Below are positions 11,371 through 23,009 of a DNA stretch of 64,000 nt, piece after piece. The position numbers and the translations under genes were made by a program. The notes beneath the pieces were generated by a model. That model saw only the letters and a program-made list of their open reading frames with translations, was not told where the DNA came from and did not search any database. The stretch spans positions 10,664,001 to 10,728,000 of the forward strand of contig NC_079517.1 of assembly GCF_000801105.2 (NCBI RefSeq). Direction: 5' to 3'. How positions within the stretch are numbered: the first letter of the stretch is position 1; each line of letters begins with the position of its first letter. This stretch comes from Raphanus sativus (taxonomy: Eukaryota > Streptophyta > Magnoliopsida > Brassicales > Brassicaceae).

Positions 11371-13859
11371 TCAGCAACAGTTATAGTTTGAAACAGATAA
11401 AAAGAACAACAAAAGAAACAACAGATGCATCATACGACCATCAATCTTGTGATCCAACTTGTGATCCACCTTGTGATCCTCCCTAATAGAACAAATAAAA
11501 ATTTGAGATCTTGGAGAATCGATATGATATAAAATCAAACAGACAATAAAATGTACCTGATCATTCTTTGGCCGACCCCGTGGACGTTTAGGTTCCGGTT
11601 CAACTGTTGGTTTCGAACATCTCGGCTTGGTATGTCCTTCTTCTCTACAATTAGAGCATGTCATGACACGCCTTGCACGACTTAGCTTGGTTTTACTAGA
11701 GAAAGATGATGATTCATTTGCACTTTTCCGTCTGGCATAAGTGCTTGGTCTTCCTCTATTACCCAACCTATTTGGTGGAGGTAAGACTGGTAACCTGTTC
11801 AGCATAGGCCATATCTTCATCCCTTCCACAGGTCTAATACTACATTCATAAGTTTTTCTCCATCTTATGGTAGTGTAATAATCAGAAACATAGTCATCAA
11901 CTTTCTGTTTCTTTGAGGTGATCACACAAGCAGCATGGTTACAAGGAATTCCATTCAACTGCCACATCCCGCAACCACATGTCTTCAGACCCATATCAAC
12001 GCTATACGAGCAGTCATGATAGTCAATTTCATAGACATTACCCGTAGCCATGTATCTAATACAGTCTTGAGACTTAGCTATAGCAGTTTCTATTGCAATA
12101 TGTGCCCTCTTTGTGTATCTAGTCTTCAATCTATTAGCGATGATAGACCTTTTTGCTGTGCTTACCATACATTGTCGCCTAATATCTTCTAACATTTCAA
12201 GTAGTGGTTTTCTCCTAGCCTCTGGAATGGTTTTGTTAAAAGATTCATTCAGGTTGTTCAAATTATCATTGCAACAAGAACCAACCTTAAAGTAAGCTCG
12301 AGACCATGTATGCGGATTGGTGGCTTGAAGAGTTTGATGCGCCAGCTGATTGTAGCTCTTCAATGCATTCATATGCTCTGTAAAATCTCCTAAGGTGTAG
12401 CTACGGGCTATTTTCCAGAACAGTCTCTCTAGTTGTGGGTCGTGGCTGTCTCTCTTCCAGTTTCCAAGAATGTGTCTCGCACACATGCGATGTTCTGCAT
12501 TGGGAAGTTCGAGGTGAACAGCTTTCACCAGACCCTTCAAAAAAAAATGTAAGACATAACTTTACCGAAACAAACAACGTACACCAAGATATCTACCTTT
12601 TGCTTATCGGATATGAATGTGAAATTGCTGCCATCACCGAGTTGTAAATTCACTTTTAGATGATTCACAAACCATGCCCAATTAATGTCATTTTCAATCT
12701 CTACGACCGCCCACGCAATTGGCACAATTCTGTTATCTCCATCTCTTCCGACAGCAGCAATCAATTGGCCTTTCACATCCCATTTCAGAAATGCACCATC
12801 TAGTCCTATGATAGGTCTACAAGTCGACTTCCAAGCTGCACGTTGTGCTTCAAAACAAATGTAGATACGATCAAACCTTTGCTTGCTTCTTGGTGTTTGT
12901 CCAGGAATCGTCACTATCTCAGTTATGGTTCCCGGATTAGTCTTTCGAAGCTCTGCTTCATAATCCCAGATTCGAGAAAAGTGTTTTTCATGGCTTGCTC
13001 TTCTTTCTCTTGTGACTTTAGTCTTAGCTTTTTGACACTGGTCTTCAGTAACAATCAAGTTGCATGTTCTCTTGATCTCTTCACCAATTTCCTTAGCTGT
13101 AAGCTTAGGATTCACCCTCAACCTTTCCGTGAACAGCTGCGCAATTGATGAAGGCTTCAACATCTTCGAGTAACCAGAACGTATACAAGCGTGTTCATTA
13201 ACATAAACCTTTATCTGTAGTTTATGTTTTCGCTTCTCATACGAACAATACACTCTCCAAGGACAATCATACTCAGTGTCAGAACAAACAGCTCCAAGCT
13301 TCATTTGTGTTGATATGTAAAGCTTTATATCATATCGTGTTTTCAAAGAATATCTAAGAAGAGCTTGCTTGAACTCTGATGCAGACGAAAACATCTTCCC
13401 CAATGCTAAGACCTCATCGGCTGATGCGGCATCCTCACAAGCTTCCCTTCTCGCATCTTCTTCCTCATCATCAGATATTACAGGATCAGGGATATTATCC
13501 TCATTCCAGCAATCATCATCTCCACTCTCATCGTTCTCGTCTCCATCATTACTTGCAACATCTCCAAAGCGGGATGAAAAAACTTCACAAGTTTCTTCTT
13601 CAGTTTGTACGCCACATCCTTCTTCTTCTTCTTCTTCTTCTTCTTCTAAAATCTCATTCCCATCTTCTTCGATCTCATCACCCGGATCATCAACAATAGC
13701 CTCACAATCATCACCGGGTATAGGTTCACACTCATCTCCGTCATAACCTTTAGACAGAGCCGACCCTATTTCATCACCATCATCGGGTATAGGTTCTCTG
13801 CCTCTGCCTCCTTGACGTAGTGGAAGCTTTTTCCTTACCACCATATCAGTAAAATCCAA
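11371..13859 (-). CDS. MULE (MuDR-type) transposase
   Basis: Catalyses cut-and-paste movement of the surrounding element. Three exons on the minus strand: 13859-12597, 12534-about 11557, and a short tail from about 11484 to the stop at 11371. Intron 1 (12535-12596) has GT-AG ends and joins DKQK to GLVKAV. Domains in order: a very acidic N-terminus with an (E)n tract encoded by a CTT microsatellite at about 13620-13648; a MuDR N-terminal DNA-binding region; a DDE catalytic core with LDGAFLKWDVKG, the SDKQKG aspartate and NLNESFN glutamate; a SWIM zinc finger (CGCGMWQLNGIPCNHA); and a CCHC knuckle (CSNCREEGHTKPRC). The C-terminal exon has a repeated DHKVDHKLDHKID run. Length about 780 residues, normal for plant MURA-like proteins. 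The last intron is less certain than the first. Confidence 0.88.
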
Positions 13860-14004
13860 TTTGTAGGTTTAAAACAGAGGAGAAGAAAAAATATAGATGA
13901 TAATGATTTGGAGAAGAGATGATATGGAGTTTTAGTATGAATTAGGGTTCTATAGTGAGTAGAGAAAGAAGAGAAGAGTACGTGTAGATTAGACGTACCG
14001 TTTT

Positions 14005-14214
14005 TGATTTTTTAGGTTTTTGTTCTATTCTTAAAACGACACCACATCATTAACCGTTAACATCACACGGAGGTTAGATGACAAATTCAATTGACAAAAC
14101 GTGTAATTAGTATGACTCAATAATTAAAACTTTGTGATTTATTTGGCCTAGTGCAACGTTTGTATTTTTTTAGAGAATTTGAGATAGTTTGGTATTTAAA
14201 TACACATTTTCTCA
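14005..14214 (-). repeat. MULE right terminal inverted repeat
   Basis: Reverse complement of the left TIR. The outer 57 bp (14158-14214) are identical; the inner portion is diverged. Confidence 0.85.
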
Positions 14215-14223
14215 AAAAAAAAA

Positions 14224-15194
14224 TTAATTAGTTATACGGACAAACGAACGTAAGTGAAATTACCTTGTTGGCCACTAGGAATGCGCGTTTTCAATAAGGC
14301 AAAATACGATTACATTTATTGCAAAACCGAACATGTTTTCGGTTAACCATAATAATATAGCCAAATTGATTAAGAGGAAATGGAATAACTTGGGTTAAGC
14401 CCTCATAGCACCAAGTCGATGTATTAAAAACTTGACGTGTGGGCCTTTGATTTTTTTTTGTTTTTTTTAAAGAAAATTGTTTAATTTTTTAAACACCGAT
14501 ATTATGGATATTTTTAGGTACCTATGAACATATTCGGATCTAGAAGAGTCCGACTGTCTAAAAAATTATAATATTTAGGTTAGGATCAACTCTTTTCTAT
14601 TGCGAAATTATTAACTCCACATATGGCTACGAAGATATGAGATCATGTTTATGGTTTATTTGAATATCCGAGAAAGAATTCATCCGTCGACAGCACCTCT
14701 CATCAGGACGTTAGGTCTGTATTTTTAATAGATTCGAATTTAACCATTTTTCAGTCAAAAAAATTGTAATATCTGAATGGAATTTAATTTTAAAACCGAA
14801 AAAAATCTGATATAAAAAATTGATTCATACTCAAGTGAATACTTAGATGTCCATGCCTAACTAATTATTTTAAAATTTGTTAATTTGTTTGAATATTTGT
14901 TACAGATAAAACAATTTCATTCAAACCTGTGAAATTATTATGGTTAACACGTAAAATAAATAAAGTATTTATAAAGATTGAAAAATGAACATGTAATAAA
15001 CACTTAAATAGATAAATTAAATTTTCTACTTTTAATAAATGATGTCAAATTAATTAAAAGGAAAAAATGAATTTTTTAGAATTAGTTTAGAAATTGTTTT
15101 TATAAGAAGTCACTTAATATAACCAATTATTATATATATTTACTTCAGTTTTAATAGAATAGATAGAGTAAAAAAACTAGATACAATAATTGAA
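14224..15194. other. AT-rich intergenic, nothing recognised
   Basis: AT-rich spacer with no long open frame or RNA gene signature. Confidence 0.6.
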
Positions 15195-15442
15195 AGCTCT
15201 AAATTTTAAACCTTAAACCCATAAACCCAAATACAACCTCTAAACGTTAAACTATAAACCCTAAAACCAAAATAAAAAATCAATCTAAACCATAAATCCT
15301 AAACCTACCACCTAAACACTAAACCTTAAACCAAAATAAAAAATCTAAACTATAAATCCTATCACTTAACACTAACCCTAAACCCAAATAGAAATTTAAA
15401 CTCTAAACCTTACTACTTACCACTGAATCCTAAACCCAAAAC
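15195..15442 (+). repeat. Degenerate telomere-like (CTAAACC-type) array
   Basis: Many imperfect copies of CTAAACCC, CTAAACC and CCTTAAACC are strung together. A loose higher-order unit of about 60 bp recurs (AAACCAAAATAAAAAATC and variants). The plant telomere repeat is CCCTAAA, so this resembles an eroded interstitial telomeric sequence. A short continuation (ACCCAAAACCCTTAATCC) appears right after the hAT element at 16184-16202, showing that the array was split by that insertion. Confidence 0.6.
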
Positions 15443-16176
15443 TAGACATGGTCGTTCAGGTATCCGTTGGTACTCGAGTTGGGTTTTTTGTATTTTCGGG
15501 TTTTCGGGTTTACATTCCTAGGTCCCATACTAAAATTTTATTAGTACGGGTCGGTTCGGATAATAACACTTCGGGTTCGGTTCAAAATTGTATTGCGTCA
15601 TAAATCTCATAAAGTAACCATATATTGTGCAGATTGGGGTTATATCAGTTCGGTTCAGATATAACAAAAGTAAAAAAATAAAAACTTAAAGCAAAACATA
15701 AAGAAAAACACCTAAATTAAATAAAAAATAATCTATCACACGTAAAATTGATAAAATAACAATGAAATATTAAATCAAGCATAAAAATAAGCATCATTTG
15801 TAAACAATATACATTATCTTGTAGAGAGTAGATTTGTTATTTCAATGAGCAAATTATAAAGTACTTATTTATAACTAATTGTATATTTAAAGCATTTTTA
15901 AAAATTATTATTATATATCATATTACTACAAATATTGAATTTAATCATTGAAATACTTATATATATATATTTCAAAATAGTTATATGAACTATTAATTTC
16001 AGATTTTTCGGGTTACCCGTTTGGGTTCGGTTAATAGCACTTCGGGTTCAGATATTTTTTATATCATTCTACAGGATCCGTTCGGGTATTTTTATATTTT
16101 GGATTGGATAACGGATCGGGTTTTTCGGTTCGGGTTCGGTTTGGATTCTGGGTTTCAGATTTTACGCCCATGCCTA
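15443..16176. mobile_element. Non-autonomous hAT element
   Basis: The ends are imperfect inverted repeats: TAGACATGGTCGTT on the left and the complement TAGGCATGGGCGTA on the right. The flanks are CCCAAAAC (15435-15442) and CCCAGAAC (16177-16184), a 7/8 match to an 8-bp target duplication. Subterminal zones are rich in GGGTTCGG/CGGGTT motifs and the centre is AT-rich. There is no coding sequence. Confidence 0.65.
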
Positions 16177-16184
16177 CCCAGAAC

Positions 16185-18350
16185 CCAAAACCCTTAATCC
16201 TAAATCATATGTTTTTGTTAGAGTCAAATCCGTTCCTAAAAGATTGGTTTATCATTGACGATGTTGCCTAGGTCATTTATTATGTTACGTTAGTGTCGTG
16301 CTTAAATCACATCCCAATATTATGGTAATAATAAGTGAATACATTAGACGGTTAACTGTAAAGATAAGCAACAATTATTTTGGATAAGTGTAAAATAATA
16401 AATGTCAACGAGGAAAGAAAAAAGAAACTAAAACGTCTCATAGTCTTGTTGACATCAAAGGCTACATTAAGTTATAGGGTTAATTTAGGGATATATGAAA
16501 AGTGAAACAGTTCCTAACCGATCACCTAAATAAACTTCTGTTCGTGTATATCAAATGCAATTACTCTTTTAAATATATTACATCATAAAAACAATAAACA
16601 TAAAATAATAACTATAATGGTTTTTCCTTAACACCAGAAACTAAGCGAGGAAAACATATTAGTGTTACTAAAGTGGCATTTGTGAACTAAAATAAAAATT
16701 AGGTGTTGTCATACCGAACAATATCAAATAGACTTCTAATACCTTTGATCATAATATAACAATAATTCTTATAATTTAAATATGTGTCTTCCTTTATCTT
16801 TATCAATTTTGTTCCGAATTAACTTTTTTTAAGCTACTGTTGAATGAGCTTGAATTGTAAAACAAAAATCAGATACATGATTAATGACACTTTTTGAGAA
16901 ACTAGAAAGCAAACCTAATTCTGTGAATTGAAATAGAACATCAGAACACTAGATTTTAATCTGAAATTTAATGTTATGGTTAGAGATGAAATAAAGTAAA
17001 ACACCAGAACACTAGATTTGGTGTTATTCCAACACCAAAATTAGTGTTGTGATTAAAGTTATCGTAAAAGACATTCATCCAACTTATCTTTCATATACAA
17101 CAAGTCTATCCAATATTGGCAAGTTCTTCTTAGTATCATCCAACAATGACCAGCTCATCTGAATTGTCTACGCCAAAACCATCATTAAACTGTCTAAGCA
17201 CAGTCCATGGACACGAACACTAGAAAAGAACCTCTCTGATGATGTAGAAGAGCATCAGTTACCAAATGATGAAAGAAAAATAAATTTGAACAAACCTTAG
17301 CTAGTTTTTATCATGTAAAACACCTATAAACACAAAATAACACCCCCCCCCCCCCAATTTTGTTATTTGTTCTTAGAATATGTATGATCTTATAGCTAGA
17401 GAGGAACTTTTTACATTGCTGAAATTTAATCATGTAAAAATGATAACCGGTCATTTTGTATATATACCATTTTCATTAGTTAAGAATTGTCTGCTGTTAG
17501 ACGCTATTTCCAAAAACTATATGACTACTATGTACTCTAGTACCTAAATAAAACATTCTCATTAAATATATAAAAGTGATAGATTTCATCAGACATTCAT
17601 CACCCTGGTGAATTGAAACCGATTGTAATGCAAAATTATCGTTGACATGTAATAGTATCATGTTTTCTCCAAGTTCCATATACCTAAAATCCTCATATCT
17701 TCTATTTGTTTTTTTTTTGCAAATAATATCTTCTATTTGTTGGTTTAACAGAATTTCATACTTCATCCCCTGATACTTTTAATTTGCTGCAGCCCACAAC
17801 TTGTCCTCAATTTTCACTATACCCAAATTTCCCTATGTATCTTCATTTTTTGTTAATAATTTTTATCATCCAAACTATCAAAATAAAAATAACAAAGTTC
17901 TAAATCAAAAATAAATGTAAACAGATATTGAAATATCTTTTTTTAAAATAATTAAAAAAGACGTGCAAACAGCTGTCAACTAGAAAGAGAGAGTCTTCTT
18001 CTTCCTCCTTTTTTTTAATTTAAAATACAACAATCCGAAAATCACGCGCTTTATCTCACACAACATGTCTTTTGTCCTTTACCGTTATAAAAATTCGAAA
18101 CGGGCCTGCCTGCCTCCCTTCCTTATCGTGACAGAAGAAAGAGAAAGAAAACCCGTAAGAAAACCCCTCTCAAGGGCACGCTCGTAATTTCCCTCTAACC
18201 TCAGAGGGTACAAACGTAGTTAACAATCCACACTCCAACGTGGAGCCAATCACTACCCTTAATCTTATCCCCAAATTCGAAACCCTAATAATCAATTTCA
18301 AAATTTCCGCCTTCTTCTTCATCTCTCTCTCTCTCTCTTATCTCTGAGAT
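16185..18350. other. Intergenic spacer before the BAH/Agenet gene
   Basis: No gene seen. It holds a run of 14 Cs at 17342-17355, rare in such AT-rich DNA, and an oligo(T) stub at 17695-17741. The last few hundred bases rise in GC and end in a TCTCTCTCTC tract at 18325-18338, typical of a plant 5' leader just before the ATG at 18351. Confidence 0.55.
17695..17741 (-). repeat. Oligo(T) stub flanked by a 16-bp perfect repeat
   Basis: ATATCTTCTATTTGTT lies at 17695-17710 and 17726-17741. The insert is TTTTTTTTGCAAATA, which on the minus strand is TATTTGC followed by As. Confidence 0.6.
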
Positions 18351-21049
18351 ATGGCGTGGTCGTCGGAAACGGCGTCGTATTGCGGGTGGAACGAGCTGAA
18401 TGTGAAGAACGCGAAAGGGAAGACGGAGGTTCATTATTACCTCGAGAGGAGAGACGGATGCGCGGATCTGGCTGTTGTCGGGAGGTTGAGGAAGAGCTCT
18501 TCTTCAAAACGCATGTCCTTTAGATACGCCTTGAGAAAGAACCGCTCCGTTTTGAAGAAGCTTAGCTCTTTGGAAGACGTCAAGGATTGGCTCGATTCCA
18601 TTGTTTCTGGTAAAACTTTCTTATTTTTTTTTTTGATGTGCCCTTTTGTTGATTTTTATTGGGTTTCTCCTGAAACTATATAAAGTTCGAATCTTGAAGC
18701 TCAAAAGATGTTTTTTATTTTTATTTTGGACAAAAATGTGTTTTTTTTTTTAAATTTCATGTTCTGTCGGATATGTGATAGAAGTCTTGTCCGTGGAGTT
18801 GAGGAAGATAAAGGTTTTTCATTGAGTCTCTTACAAGTGTCTAAAGTCTTGGATAGGGTCATTGAGGTGCTTGTTTGTTTGTTAGTGGGAATATTCTCTC
18901 TTTGTGTTAGAGATTTCTTACCTTCTTTTCGTTGCGTCTTTTGCAGCTACAATCTATTAATGAATTAATTTTGCTTCAGACAGATCTGCTCTTCCACCAC
19001 CTTTTGGTACTGAGCATGTCTGCACGAATTGATTTTTCTTTATGTTTTTGTTGTGTTTTGTATCTAGAGCTCACATTTTGCTGAAATATTGCTGATCTTT
19101 TTGTGTGTGGTTTTCTAAGGTGAGATACCTCATGTAGCAAATGTACCAGCTACTACTATGACTGAACAAGCTGCTGGAGGATTCAATATTGGCTCTTTTT
19201 TGGTACTGTGTTTGTTTTTCATTTCCTTTAGTATAGATGATTTCTTGTGAGAAAATGTAATATTTATTGGTTTCTAATTTGTTTCTTTTCAGAATGGTAA
19301 GTCAGAGGAGCTTGTTCACCCTGCCATAAATTTCTCCTGGATGGGTTCTTCTTGGACTTGTAGGAAACGTCGTAAGCATTATCCATCTTTCTCCCGGAAT
19401 GGTGTCAGAGTCTCGGTGAGTTCGTTTCTAAGGTTTTACTGAAGTTTAGTTGGCTACATTTGATGTTAAAAAACTGATCCTTTATCCACAATCTCATTAC
19501 AGGTGAATGATTTTGTGTATGTTTTAGCGGAGCAACATAAGAGGCTCATTGCATATTTGGAAGACCTTTACGAGGATTCTAAAGGCAACAAGATGGTCGT
19601 GGTACGGTGGTTTCACAAAGCTGATGAAGTTGGTATTGTTTCGACCGACGATGCTAACGACAGAGAGATTTTCTTTTCTCATTGTCTTCAAGACATCAAA
19701 ATTGAGTGCATAGATGGGTTGGCTTCTGTCCTCTCTCCTCAGCATTACGAGGAACTTCTCAAGGTGCCAATCCATGTTCAGCGAGTACCTTTCTTCTGCC
19801 AGAAGTTATACGGAGATGATGGCATAGAGCCTTATGACGTTACACAGTTACAAGGTTACTGGAGACAAGAAGGGCTTAGATACTTGAATTTTCCCATTCT
19901 AAAGTCAGGTGAAGGTGTCCAGCCACTTGGCACTGAACCAGCGACAGGAGCATCTCTGGTTGGCTCTGTTGGGATTAGATCTAGGAAACGGAGTCGTTCT
20001 GCAGATGACATCAAAGGTGACTTGGAGGCTTCAGATGCTTCTATGTGCAAAGATGCAGAAGATGGTTCATCCAATCTCATTAAAAAAGGTTCACTTGTTG
20101 AAGTTCTTTCCCAAGATAGTGGCATCAGAGGTTGTTGGTTGATTGCATTGGTAGTAAAGAAGCACAAGGATAAGGTTAAGGTACAGTACCAAGACATTAT
20201 GGATGCAGAAGATGAATCAAAAAAGCTAGAGGTACACATTTGGAAGCCCACGCTTTTGTTTTGTTTTGTTTTCTACTGCCCATTGTATTAACATGTTTCA
20301 TTTCTTGGTTGCAGGAGTGGATTTTGACGTCTCAGGTTGCTGCTAGTGATCATACGGGTCTTAGAATCCCAGGAAGGAAAGTAGTGCGCCCAAATCTGAA
20401 GCTTAGCAATGAAAGTGATGTGTGTGCTGTCGATGTTGGTATGCCTGTGGACGTGTGGTGGTGTGATGGATGGTGGGAAGGCATCGTGGTGGAGAAAGTT
20501 TCAGAAGAGAAAGTTGAAGTTTACCTACCAGGGGAAAAGAAAATATCTTCCTTCCATCGTAGTGATCTCAGACAATCTCTGGAATGGGCGGGAGATGAGT
20601 GGGTTCAGATGAAATCAAGAGCTGATGTCGTCAGTTCTGTCCTAACCCTGATGAAGAAGAAAGAGGTTGAGGTCAAATCTGAGGAGAAGCTATGCGAAGT
20701 TGGTGTTGGTGGTGGCGTTACGTCACTACAGGATGAAGCTAAAGTAACCATATCTCTTCCAGTTCCGGATCTTCTAAAACACGTCTTAGTTTCTAACTTG
20801 AAGTGGACAGCATCTAACAAGCGGAAAAGAACTGTCAGTTCCATGGGAGATTCTCTGTTTAGCTCCTCGGCTGTTGGCCCAAGGAAGCGCAACCGTATAG
20901 TCAGTTGCCCTCCGCATGATCCTAGCTTGACTGATGGTTTCTCGTGCGAAAAGTCATTGAGCTGTGAGAAGGGCGGCAAGTTCATGGGAGATTCTGTATT
21001 TGGCTCTTCGGTTGGACAGCATTTGGCTGGCCTGTTGATGTCAAGATGA
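18351..21049 (+). CDS. BAH plus Agenet domain protein (At1g68580-like)
   Basis: Probable nuclear chromatin reader; the exact histone mark is not known from sequence. Exons by splice signals: 18351-18609, 18980-19006, 19120-19202, 19293-19415, 19503-20231 and 20315-21049; the phases close to 651 residues. Start is MAWSSETASYCGWNE. A BAH-type domain begins near residue 165 (VNDFVYVLAE) and runs to about 285. A basic nuclear-localisation-like segment RSRKRSRS follows near residue 324. Two Agenet/Tudor-like units lie at about 357-400 (KKGSLVEVLSQDSGIRGCW) and 440-495 (GMPVDVWWCDGWWEG). Exon 2 is only 27 nt, so automated predictors often miss it. The C-terminal part carries basic patches (KRKR, PRKRNR). 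The gene looks intact and matches the Arabidopsis gene that follows NPF3.1. Confidence 0.92.
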
Positions 21050-22244
21050 TGATTGGGGGATTGGAGTGTGTACTCGTCTTGTGAGGTACATATTACCTAA
21101 TGTGCATCTGCTCAATGCGGTTTTGGGGTTTTTAGATCAGTGTGACTCGGGATTATAGGGGTTTAGATCGCCATGGCATCCAGATTCGTTTTGTGTACGT
21201 ATGTGTAACAGTAGACATAGAGCGCTTCAATACAAGCAGCAAGTTTTGGATGCAGTAGAGAGTAGGTGGATAGCATTTTACCTCACTAGGGGTTTAGACA
21301 CTAAACAGTGTGTTTTTAGAATTTCTATCATCTTCTTCGTTTAGCATAGAGATAAGATTTGTTTTCTTTCTTGGTGTGGTGGGATCTTTCTTTTTATGTA
21401 ATATATGTATCATCAAATAAAACATCTCTCTTTTTTTTTTAACCTTGAGTTCTCCTTCAGTGTTCATATGATAGTAATGTATTTTCTTACCTGTGAATGG
21501 TTTTGGAGCTGATTTGATTCTCATATGGTAAATGACTAAAGAATAATTTTGAAAATCAAGGCGTTTCATGAATTTTGAAGCATTTGGTTTGATTTCTTCG
21601 AAGTTGGAAGAGGACACATGATTGGTACCGTAAATAACTTCTGTCATTGTCCATGTCCCCATAAGAGTTTTGTTTTGTACAGCATCCAAACGGGACCAAT
21701 ACTATTTGGTTGCAAGTTGTTAACTTATAGCTGGTAACAGCTGATGCTTTGTGGAAACTGGGACCATTATGGAACGGTTCATTAATTTAGTTTTGAGGTT
21801 AGTTCATTGAGATTTTTTTACAGTCTGTGCAAGACTGTAAAGAGTGCTTACAGAAAAGAAAACCTTCTGTTTTGATGAAAAGGTGAGTGTTTTCTATCTT
21901 AAACTCCTTTTTAACTTTGTACCTAATATCCCTTCTGTGCTTTATCTATGATTGGCTATACAGCAAAGTGCGGTAAGGAAAGAAAGGTAAAGAGCTATAT
22001 ATTATTAATTAATGAGACTTATTCAGAAATCATATACTTGAATGTTCTTGGTGGGGTTGCATTTATCTGAGTGAAGCATCTTTTTTCAAACTATGCTGAT
22101 GAGTGAAGCTTGACTTTCTCACTCAAAAATATGTTGCACTAAGTCAAGGATCCAAAGCATAGATGTATGTGCTTGTCTTGTGTGTTAACATGTCTCTTCT
22201 CTCTTTAAACTTGATTTTCCCCAAAGAGTGAAGCAAAAGAAAAG
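21050..22244 (+). other. 3' flank of BAH/Agenet gene and spacer
   Basis: Contains the likely 3' UTR of the upstream gene. A 131-codon minus-strand frame at 21294-21689 has no recognisable domain and is probably chance. A possible untranslated exon ending in AAAAG followed by GTGAGTG lies near 21880 and could belong to the small gene downstream, but this is speculative. Confidence 0.4.
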
Positions 22245-22351
22245 ATGGGCTTCTTCTGTCATCCACATAAGAAGATTTGCTAGCTCATCCTTTTCCTGAT
22301 AGCGACAACAACTCTTTTATTTATACTCCTTGTAAAGGAGACGACACTGTT

Positions 22352-22900
22352 ATGGCTTCTCTGTCTGAAATCGTCGAGCAAGAGCTTGGAGCATCACCGA
22401 GAAGCAAGCTTTCAATAACAAGTGCAAGCAGTCTAGCTACAGTCGCATCCTTATCCATGCCTCTTGTTAGTGGTTACTCTTTTAAACACTTCATCTTTAT
22501 AATAATTCAAACTAGTGGTTTTTGCTTTTAGGTAATGATTTTGTCTGTCATCAGATTCAGGAGATTGTTTTATCAGCAGACATCAGATGTAGTGACGGCC
22601 AAGAGAAGATCGCCGACATAATGTCAAGGATGATCGGTGAGAACTAGTTTACTTCTCCAGATAGGACCACCATTAATTTTTTCTTTTATCTCACAGCAGA
22701 TTGTTTCTTGTTTTCTTTGGGAAGCAGAAACATATTCAATATTGGTGAGTGTATTGGAGAAGGAAGTGACGTTGACATGTACATACTCCGGTGACCGGAG
22801 AGTCTCCAAGTCATATGGTGAAGCTCTTCTCTGCAAAATCTCCATCTTCAAGCGCAGAATATTCCCTTCTTCCAGGAAACAACAACTCAATAGCTCTTAG
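22352..22900 (+). CDS. Small HMA-like domain protein, degenerate metal site
   Basis: Three exons fit: 22352-22465, 22555-22636 and 22728-22900, in phase, 122 residues. The second and third exons encode an HMA-type fold: IVLSADIRCSDGQEKIADIM, then TYSILVSVLEKEVTLTC. HMA domains normally have a Cys-x-x-Cys metal site; here it reads C-S-D-G, so one cysteine is lost and metal binding is doubtful. The C-terminus is basic. Oddity: a better-looking start, ATG at 22245 (MGFFCHPHKKIC), is closed by a stop, and the frame that follows it (LAHPFPDSDNN and on) is offset by one base. A single-base loss around 22280 would explain this; then the ATG at 22352 is a fallback start. I infer family membership from pattern only. 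Confidence 0.5.
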
Positions 22901-23009
22901 CTTAGTTTTTTCCTTTTTTGCTTTTATTATCAACTTGAAAACATTTTCAATTATGTAATATTTGTTTAGATATGATTGTAAAAAAAAAATAACTCTCAAT
23001 AGACAAAGA

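Larger units (their letters stand above)
10457..14214 (-). mobile_element. Mutator-like element (MULE), apparently autonomous
   Basis: The termini are inverted repeats. Positions 10457-10513 and the complement of 14158-14214 match perfectly for 57 bp (starting TGAGAAAATGTGTATTTAAA). Recognisable similarity continues to about 10665 and back to about 14005, so the TIRs are roughly 200 bp. Nine As flank each side (10448-10456 and 14215-14223), giving the 9-bp target duplication typical of MULEs. The insertion target was an A-tract. Inside is one minus-strand transposase gene with no visible stop or frameshift. Total 3,758 bp. Confidence 0.9.

Noticed and set aside
13369..13746. Plus-strand Ser-rich frame of 125 codons
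   Set aside because: Antisense of the acidic, GAA/GAG-rich N-terminus of the MULE transposase.
21294..21689. 131-codon minus-strand frame
   Set aside because: Lies antisense to the likely 3' UTR of the BAH/Agenet gene and has low-complexity Lys-rich sequence without a domain.
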